From positions 1 through 64,000 of the forward strand of contig JAGZEK010000004.1 in NCBI GenBank assembly GCA_018368345.1: a stretch of 64,000 nucleotides of DNA, read 5' to 3'. Both the position numbers and the translations under genes were made by a program. This stretch comes from Collinsella sp. (GTDB lineage: Bacteria; Actinomycetota; Coriobacteriia; Coriobacteriales; Coriobacteriaceae). Below, in pieces: positions 58,684 through 64,000 of the stretch. The notes below the pieces were generated by a model, which saw only the letters and a list, made by a program, of their open reading frames with translations, was not told the DNA's origin and did no database searches. The stretch's first letter is position 1. The number at the start of each line of letters is the position of its first letter.

Positions 58684-59466
58684 ATGGAGCCCCGGTTATT
58701 TGATGCACACTGCCATCTTGATTTAATGGCTCACCCGGACGCCGTTGCCGATGAGGCAACGGCGCTGGGCTTGGGTCTATTTGATTGCGGCGTCGATCCG
58801 CACGACTTTGCACGCGCCAAGAAGCGCGCCTGCGGCCGTTCAAATATCTTTGCCGGCATCGGCCTCCATCCCTGGTGGCTCGCCGACGGACGATGTGGCA
58901 ACGCTGAAATCAATCTGCTTTGCGAAGTCGCTGCACAAGAACGCTTGATCGGCGAGGTCGGGCTCGACTTTTCCGCTCGTTTTGCCGGAAGCGAGCCGCT
59001 ACAAGTACAGGCATTTGACCGGCTCTGCGATACACTCGTGCAGCACCCTCTTGCCGGGCGCGTGACATCAATTCACGTCGTTCGTTCGACAGGAACCGTG
59101 CTGGACGTCCTCGGGTCACATGAATTGCTCGCCCCAAGCCCCGACTCCCCCGCCATCATCTTCCACTGGTTTAGCGGTACCTCGAACGAGTTCGTCCGCG
59201 CGCGAAACGCAGGCTGCTATTTTTCCGTGAACGAGCGGATGCTCGCTACCAAGCGCGGTCGTGAATACGCCCGACAGATCCCACTCGACCGTCTGCTGCT
59301 CGAAACCGACGCTCCAGCCGAACCGCAAGCAGATGCAAGCGCGCGACAGCTCATCACATCGCTAAAAAGCGCCTCCCTGCACATCGCCGAACTTAAAAAC
59401 TGCGCCGAGGAGAGCGTCGAATCAACCGTTTTAGGAAATTCGCACTCCATATTTGACTTCAACTGA
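58684..59466 (+). CDS. tatD: TatD family metal-dependent hydrolase
   Basis: A 260-residue TIM-barrel nuclease. DAHCHLD gives the first two metal ligands, GIGLHPWWL and IGEVGLDFS the next, then SIHVVRSTGTVLDVL, IIFHWFSGTSNEFV and LLLETDAPAEPQ. The spacing fits TatD/YcfH DNases. Slightly divergent from canonical DTHxHL. It is the second gene after tcdA and ends before a repeat element. Confidence 0.88.
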   Translation: MEPRLFDAHCHLDLMAHPDAVADEATALGLGLFDCGVDPHDFARAKKRACGRSNIFAGIGLHPWWLADGRCGNAEINLLCEVAAQERLIGEVGLDFSARFAGSEPLQVQAFDRLCDTLVQHPLAGRVTSIHVVRSTGTVLDVLGSHELLAPSPDSPAIIFHWFSGTSNEFVRARNAGCYFSVNERMLATKRGREYARQIPLDRLLLETDAPAEPQADASARQLITSLKSASLHIAELKNCAEESVESTVLGNSHSIFDFN

Positions 59467-59472
59467 CCCCGG

Positions 59473-59700
59473 TGGGCAAAAAACGCCAAATATGAGTACT
59501 GCTGCAAAGCTAGTAGCATTATATTGTGACAAAAGAACGCCTTGATAATGTACAGCTGTTCATTATCAAGGCGTTTTAGCATGGCTAAAGCCATATTTAA
59601 CAGGTTATAATCGCCCCCAGGCGCTCAACCAGGGCCTTAAAAGCATAATTTCCCTGTTACTAAATTAGTGACAGTACTCATATTTGGCATTTTTTGTCCA
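59473..59700. repeat. 228-bp element with 29-bp terminal inverted repeats (MITE candidate)
   Basis: Ends 59473-59501 and 59672-59700 match in reverse complement at 27 of 29 positions (TGGGCAAAAAACGCCAAATA...). Inside lies the tatD terminator, a perfect 15-bp stem AACGCCTTGATAATG at 59536-59550 and 59561-59575 followed by TTTAG. No coding sequence. The size and terminal repeats suggest a small non-autonomous element; no target duplication is obvious. Confidence 0.7.
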
Positions 59701-59730
59701 CGAACCCCTAAAGAGCCTCCAACAGACCCC

Positions 59731-60390
59731 CTAAGAAAGCTCAAGCAGCTCGGGCAGCTGGTCGATAATCTTGTCCGCGGCATCCTGGCTAAAGCCAAAG
59801 CGCTCCTCGCGCTTGGCAATGACTGTCAGGCCGGCTCGCTTGCCGGCAGTGATGCCAGGCACCGAATCCTCAACGCAGCAGCAGCGATTCGCGGGCAGCC
59901 CCAGCAGGTCCAGCGCATGCAGGTAGATGTCGGGCTCGGGCTTACTCTCCTTAAACTGCTCGCCGCTCACCACATACTCAAAGGCATCCGACAGCCCGCA
60001 TGCGTTGAGCACTTCTTCGATGCTATCCATGGGAGACGAGCTGGCAAGCGCCACGCGAACGCCACGGCGCGGCAGCTCTCGAATCGTATCCACGGCGCCC
60101 GGGTTAATCAAAGCCTGATAGTCGCGCGGACGCTTATGCGCCCACTCATCCCAACGGGCCAACGCTTCCTCGCCAGTGAAATGCCCCTTACCGGCACGCT
60201 CAAACCAATCGACCAGCATATGCAGGAAGAACTGATGCGAGGTACCGACTTGCCCATTCAACTCCTCTTGAGTCAGGTTAAGCCCAAGCTCCTTGGCAAA
60301 CGCGGCAGTCTCGCCCAGGTAGTAATACTCGGTATCGACAATGACACCGTCCATGTCAAAGATAACGGCGTCGAACGGAAATGCGGACAC
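59731..60390 (-). CDS. HAD superfamily phosphatase, beta-phosphoglucomutase-like
   Basis: A 219-residue HAD hydrolase of subfamily IA. The nucleophile motif is VIFDMDGVIVDTEYYY, motif II is ALASSSPMDSIEEVL, motif III Lys in GEQFKESKPEPDIYL and motif IV CVEDSVPGITAGKRAG. The cap domain is alpha-helical. Substrate may be a sugar phosphate. GTG at 60390 has GGAGG 5 bases upstream; the longer frame to 60438 lies in the preceding terminator. Confidence 0.88.
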   Translation of the reverse strand: MSAFPFDAVIFDMDGVIVDTEYYYLGETAAFAKELGLNLTQEELNGQVGTSHQFFLHMLVDWFERAGKGHFTGEEALARWDEWAHKRPRDYQALINPGAVDTIRELPRRGVRVALASSSPMDSIEEVLNACGLSDAFEYVVSGEQFKESKPEPDIYLHALDLLGLPANRCCCVEDSVPGITAGKRAGLTVIAKREERFGFSQDAADKIIDQLPELLELS

Positions 60391-60404
60391 GGCACCCTCC
60401 CTAA

Positions 60405-60431
60405 CAAAAGGGCGCCCGCAAGCAGGCGCCC
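60405..60431 (-). terminator. Terminator between the two HAD genes
   Basis: On the minus strand GGGCGCC, loop, GGCGCCC followed by TTTTG. Confidence 0.8.
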
Positions 60432-60454
60432 AAACCATGCATTAATCGGCGATT

Positions 60455-61297
60455 CTAACCCAGCAGCTTATCCAGCGCCACTGCAATACCGTCTTCGTTG
60501 TTATTGGCGGTTACCATCTGGGCAACTGCCTTAACCTCATCGACGGCGTTGCCCATGGCAACACCGGTGCCGGCCCACTCAATCATGGACTTGTCGTTCT
60601 GGCCGTCGCCAAACGAGACGACCTCGCTGGCATCGATACCGAGCTTGGGCAGGGCACCCTCGAGCGCACGGGCTTTGTCGATACCGGGCGCCGTGTACTC
60701 AAAGTACCAGTCGGCCGTAAACATGCCCGAAAGCGTCTGGGTAAAGGGCGCATACATCTCCTCGTAATGCGCCTGCAGGTAGGTCGGATCACCCGCCGTC
60801 AGCAGCTTGTCCACGGGATAAGTGTCCACGACCTCATGCAAGCTCTCGACCTCGCGAATCTTAAGATCGCACGCATCGCGCTCATACTTGACGATATTCT
60901 TCTGCGAACCGTCCGGCAGTGTGATCATGCAATGGTACGAGTCCTCGACGTGCAAATCGCGACCGAGCGAAATCATAGGGATCACGTCATAGTTTTGCAG
61001 ATGATCAATCAGACGGTGCAGTTCGTCAGCCGGCATGGCCTGGTCAAAAAGGACCTCATCGGTCTGAGCGTCGACCACGTGCGCGCCATTAAAGGCAACT
61101 AGCAGACCGTCATGGTTTTGAAGGTCGAGCTCCTGCGCCAAGGCGTGCAACCCCCATGCGGGACGGCCCGAAGCCAAGATGAGCTTAATGCCCGACTCCT
61201 GCGCCGCGAGCAGCTTCTCGCGCGTACGCGGGCCGATGACCTTTTGGTCGTTGGTGAGCGTACCGTCGATATCCATTGCGATGGCTTTGATTGCCAT
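60455..61297 (-). CDS. Cof-type HAD-IIB phosphatase
   Basis: A 280-residue sugar-phosphate or flavin phosphatase of the Cof/YidA type. The nucleophile motif is AMDIDGTLTNDQKVI, motif II LILASGRPAWGLHA, and the end carries VSFGDGQNDKSMIEWAGTGV with AMGNAVDEVK. ATG at 61297 has GGGAGG upstream, so the upstream 56 codons of the open frame are not coding. Confidence 0.93.
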   Translation of the reverse strand: MAIKAIAMDIDGTLTNDQKVIGPRTREKLLAAQESGIKLILASGRPAWGLHALAQELDLQNHDGLLVAFNGAHVVDAQTDEVLFDQAMPADELHRLIDHLQNYDVIPMISLGRDLHVEDSYHCMITLPDGSQKNIVKYERDACDLKIREVESLHEVVDTYPVDKLLTAGDPTYLQAHYEEMYAPFTQTLSGMFTADWYFEYTAPGIDKARALEGALPKLGIDASEVVSFGDGQNDKSMIEWAGTGVAMGNAVDEVKAVAQMVTANNNEDGIAVALDKLLG

Positions 61298-61470
61298 ATA
61301 TGCCTCCCTGTCATTGAACAACCTTGTCTGAGCCATCATACAGAACACCCACGGCGGCGCTGTTTGCAACGGGAAAAATGTCATATTGTCCCAAACATGA
61401 ACGGCGCGCCTTCGACGATTGCGATGCCCGTCGAGGCGCCTCCCGATACATTCCATCCTATCCAAATAGC

Positions 61471-61504
61471 AAGGGGCCCGTATCCCAACGGATACGGGCC
61501 CCTT
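61471..61504 (-). terminator. Terminator after pgi
   Basis: A perfect 15-bp stem (AAGGGGCCCGTATCC and complement) with a 4-base loop, 30 bases after the pgi stop. Confidence 0.75.
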
Positions 61505-61533
61505 TCAGCCATAAGCCAACTCGGCCGTAAAAA

Positions 61534-63228
61534 CTACTTGCGATGAGCGCGATAGAACTCGATGAGCGCCTGGGTCGAAGCGTCCTGCTCGGCCTTGGCG
61601 GCGTCGTCGTGGAAGGCCGGGGTAATCTGCTTGGCAAGCTGCTTGCCCAGCTCGACGCCCCACTGGTCGTAGGAGTCGATACCCCAGACCGTGCCCTCGA
61701 CAAACGTAATGTGCTCGTACAGGGCGATGAGCTCGCCGAGCGCGAACGGGGTCAGCGTGTCGCCGAAGATCGAGGTCGTCGGACGGTTGCCCTCAAAGCA
61801 GCGGGCGGGGACGATCTGCTCGGGCGTGCCCTCGGCGCGGACCTCGTCGGCCGTCTTACCAAAGGCGAGCGCCTTGGTCTGGGCCAGGAAGTTGCCCAGG
61901 AACAGCTCATGCACGTCCTGACCGCTATCGGTCGCAGGGTTGGCGGTATTGGCGAAAGCGATAAAGTCGGCCGGGACAACCACGGTGCCCTGGTGCAGCA
62001 GCTGGTAGAAGGCATGCTGGCCGTTGGTGCCGGGCTCGCCCCAGAAGATCTCACCGGTATCGGAGGTCACGGCGCTGCCGTCCCAACGGACATGCTTGCC
62101 GTTGGACTCCATGGTGAGCTGCTGCAGGTAGGCCGGGAAACGATGCAGGTACTGGCAGTACGGCAGCACGGCGTGGCTCTTGGAACCGAAGAAGTTGACG
62201 TACCAGACGTTGAGCAGGCCCATCAGCGCGACGGCATTATTCTCGAGCGGCGTGTTGCAGAAGTACTCGTCGATGGCGTGGAAGCCCTCGAGGAACTGCT
62301 GGAAGCGCTCGGGGCCGAGCACGACGATCAGCGACAGGCCCACGGCGGAGTCGACGGAGTAGCGGCCGCCGACCCAGTTCCAGAAACCGAAGGCGTTGGC
62401 GGGGTCGATACCGAAGGCCTCGACCTTCTCGAGTGCGGTGGAGACGGCGACGAAGTGCTTTGCCACGGCCTCGGCGTTCTGCTCATCGGAGCCGTCGATG
62501 GCGCCCTGAGCCTTGAGCTGCTCGAGCATCCAGGTCTTGACCTCGCGAGCGTTGGTGAGGGTCTCGAGCGTGGTGAAGGTCTTGGAGACGATGATCACGA
62601 GCGTGGTCTCGGGGTCCAAACCCTTAAGCTTCTCGGCCTGGTCGTTGGGGTCGATGTTGGAGATGTAGCGGCAGTCGATACCGGTGTCAGCATAGGGACG
62701 CAGGGCCTCGTAAGCCATGACCGGGCCCAGATCGGAGCCGCCGATGCCGATGGACACCAGATGCTCGATCTTCTTGCCGGTAACGCCCTTCCACTCACCG
62801 GAGCGCACGCGCTCGGCGAAGGCATACATGCGATCGAGGACCTCGTGCACGTCGGCGACGACGTCCTGGCCGTCGACGATGAGCTGACCCTTCTCGCTTG
62901 CCGGGCGACGAAGCGCGGTGTGCAGGACGGCGCGGTCCTCGGTGGTGTTAATGTGCTCGCCGGAGAACATGGCGTCGCGGCGCTCCTCGAGCTTCACCTC
63001 GCGGGCAAGATCGCACAGCAGCTTGACGGTCTCATCGGTCACCAGGTTCTTGGACAGATCGAAGTGCAGGTCACCGGCGTCAAAGCTCAGCTTGTTCACG
63101 CGATCGGCATCGGCGGCGAACCAGGCCTTGAGGTCGATACCTTCAGCCTCGAGCTTCTCCTGATGAGCCTCGAGCGCCTTCCAAGCGGCAGTCGACGTAG
63201 CATCGATAGGTGCGGCAACAGTTGCCAT
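61534..63228 (-). CDS. pgi: Glucose-6-phosphate isomerase
   Basis: Interconverts glucose-6-phosphate and fructose-6-phosphate in glycolysis. Long PGI form of 564 aa with LVSIGIGGSDLGPVMAYEAL, FVAVSTALEKVEAFGI, FWNWVGGRYSVDSAVGLSL, EGFHAIDEYFCNTPLENN and the end SYDQWGVELGKQLAKQITPA. AGGAGG precedes the ATG at 63228. A perfect 8-bp hairpin (CGGGCGCA/TGCGCCCG) lies in its leader at 63247-63270. Confidence 0.96.
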   Translation of the reverse strand: MATVAAPIDATSTAAWKALEAHQEKLEAEGIDLKAWFAADADRVNKLSFDAGDLHFDLSKNLVTDETVKLLCDLAREVKLEERRDAMFSGEHINTTEDRAVLHTALRRPASEKGQLIVDGQDVVADVHEVLDRMYAFAERVRSGEWKGVTGKKIEHLVSIGIGGSDLGPVMAYEALRPYADTGIDCRYISNIDPNDQAEKLKGLDPETTLVIIVSKTFTTLETLTNAREVKTWMLEQLKAQGAIDGSDEQNAEAVAKHFVAVSTALEKVEAFGIDPANAFGFWNWVGGRYSVDSAVGLSLIVVLGPERFQQFLEGFHAIDEYFCNTPLENNAVALMGLLNVWYVNFFGSKSHAVLPYCQYLHRFPAYLQQLTMESNGKHVRWDGSAVTSDTGEIFWGEPGTNGQHAFYQLLHQGTVVVPADFIAFANTANPATDSGQDVHELFLGNFLAQTKALAFGKTADEVRAEGTPEQIVPARCFEGNRPTTSIFGDTLTPFALGELIALYEHITFVEGTVWGIDSYDQWGVELGKQLAKQITPAFHDDAAKAEQDASTQALIEFYRAHRK

Positions 63229-63342
63229 AGAGTCCTCCTCAGCATACGGGCGCACGCCTCCATGCGCCCGGACATTCAGATGCCCCTATTCTAGCGCAGG
63301 TCAAGACTATAATCAGCGAGCGTTGCCAATCGGCCCCCAAAC

Positions 63343-63415
63343 GGCAACCGACCAAAAAGGGACAGGTTTATTTTGGCAGGTCAAACGCTTTACCAACCAA
63401 AAACCCGTCCTTTTA
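63343..63415. repeat. Dispersed AACCTGTCCC element, copies 2 and 3
   Basis: GACCAAAAAGGGACAGGTTT then ATTTTGGCAGGTC at 63349-63382, and a degenerate direct repeat CCAACCAAAAACCCGTCCTT, TTATGGCA at about 63394-63421. The first is homologous to 30167-30204 in the opposite orientation. It lies between the pgi leader and the Fe-ADH-like stop. Confidence 0.55.
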
Positions 63416-63424
63416 TGGCAAATA

Positions 63425-64000
63425 TTAGGCCGCGGCGCAGACGCTACCGAGCAACTCACGCAGAGGAGACCCGATGCCCTCCAGCAGTTCGGGCGCGATA
63501 ATGGCAAAAACGGGAACCTCGCCGGTGCCCACGGCAGCAGGCACCTTGCCCTCCGAGACAATGCATCCATAAGGCACAAAGCCGTCTTCGCCGGCATCGA
63601 GCGCCGCCATGCGATGCGTGAGCTCGCGCGCAAAGCCAGCAGTATCGGCATCGCCAATCGCCAGGACAAAGTCCACGCCTTCGTCGGTCGCCAGGGCCAC
63701 GGCTTCGTCGATCAGCTCGTCTCCCCCGTCGCCCTCAAACGAGCCGCAGTGGAAAAGCACACGCTCGAGTAGGGCTCGATCAAGCGAGCCAAGCGCCGCC
63801 GAGACGAGCTCATCGTGCGTATGTTTGTCACCGCCCAACACGACCAGCGCCTTGGTGCCACCGTAGTGAGCGACCAATCGTCCGCACCAGCGAGCCACGT
63901 CTCCATCCGCAACAAGGCGCGTCGGCATACCAAACCCATAATTGACCATCTTTTCCACAACCCTTCCGTGCGTATAGGCGGTATCAATCGTTAGGCCCAT
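63425..64000 (-). CDS. N-terminal Fe-ADH-like domain protein (start at window edge)
   Basis: A 191-residue frame that begins with an ATG exactly at the window edge; an upstream extension is possible. It resembles the N-terminal Rossmann-like half of iron-containing alcohol dehydrogenases: YGFGMPTRLVADGDVARWCG, HYGGTKALVVLGGDKHTHDE, DEGVDFVLAIGDADTAGFAR. The dehydrogenase GGGS(x)xD nucleotide motif is degenerate (GDADT). It ends before the metal-binding C-terminal half, so it is either a truncated relic or a repurposed domain. Confidence 0.55.
   Translation of the reverse strand: MGLTIDTAYTHGRVVEKMVNYGFGMPTRLVADGDVARWCGRLVAHYGGTKALVVLGGDKHTHDELVSAALGSLDRALLERVLFHCGSFEGDGGDELIDEAVALATDEGVDFVLAIGDADTAGFARELTHRMAALDAGEDGFVPYGCIVSEGKVPAAVGTGEVPVFAIIAPELLEGIGSPLRELLGSVCAAA

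Overview
The window is GC-rich, gene-dense chromosomal DNA with leading actinobacterial features: GTG/TTG starts, strong GC third-position bias, AGGAGG-type ribosome binding sites, a fused ECF ATPase and an acetate/lactate fermentation set (pta, two acetate kinases, ldh). Together with sugar PTS uptake, an arginine deiminase start and a Lys/DapH-type lysine operon, it looks like a gut Coriobacteriia chromosome, most likely Collinsella. The genus is inferred from overall resemblance, not from a marker gene. I see no rRNA, no convincing tRNA, no CRISPR array and no prophage; the only transposon trace is a dead IS3-type fragment.

Layout. 1-5.1 kb: start of arcA (minus strand, cut by the window edge), ppk1 with a long charged tail, rlmD-type rRNA methyltransferase, IS remnant. 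5.2-9.5 kb: minus-strand beta-glucoside cluster (EamA permease, 6-phospho-beta-glucosidase, PTS EIIBC) behind a leader containing an intrinsic terminator. 9.6-12.1 kb: DJ-1, Maf, P1 peptidase. 12.4-14.6 kb: glycosyltransferase and UDP-galactopyranose mutase. 14.8-18.7 kb: pta and two tandem acetate kinases. 18.8-23.0 kb: HIT, exonuclease VII (xseA, xseB), zinc peptidase and RNase D, all on the minus strand. 23.1-26.5 kb: lipid kinase, 30-residue membrane peptide, LPXTG-anchored C69 dipeptidase. 26.5-30.1 kb: an ECF transporter (S, fused A-A, T) behind a leader peptide with three consecutive Trp codons and an attenuator. 30.2-34.5 kb: Asp/Glu racemase plus ATP-grasp ligase, MOSC protein, secreted lysozyme-like protein. 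34.6-39.6 kb: Ser/Thr kinase, HTH and FxLYD module, EcsC protein, HigBA. 39.6-45.0 kb: M20 deacetylase, lysine riboswitch and a lysA-dapA fusion followed by dapB and dapH. 45.2-50.1 kb: NdpA-like protein, DUF2974 hydrolase, ldh, aminotransferase. 50.1-56.4 kb: nadE, a Ser/Thr-rich membrane protein, a protein with a possible LOTUS domain, ettA. 56.6-64.0 kb: SdpI/SdpR pair, tcdA, tatD, two HAD phosphatases, pgi, truncated Fe-ADH-like protein.

How it fits together. Sugars enter through the PTS and glycolysis (pgi) and leave as lactate (ldh) and acetate (pta/ackA). The lysine operon uses the acetylase branch (DapH), and the M20 enzyme divergent from it is the natural candidate for the missing N-acetyl-DAP deacetylase. 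Two amino-acid-sensing RNA controls are readable: a lysine riboswitch and a Trp-codon attenuator in front of a transporter. All eight convergent gene junctions carry an inverted repeat, several of them unusually long and perfect (up to 30 bp per arm). Small dispersed palindromes with an AACCTGTCCC-type core recur between genes.
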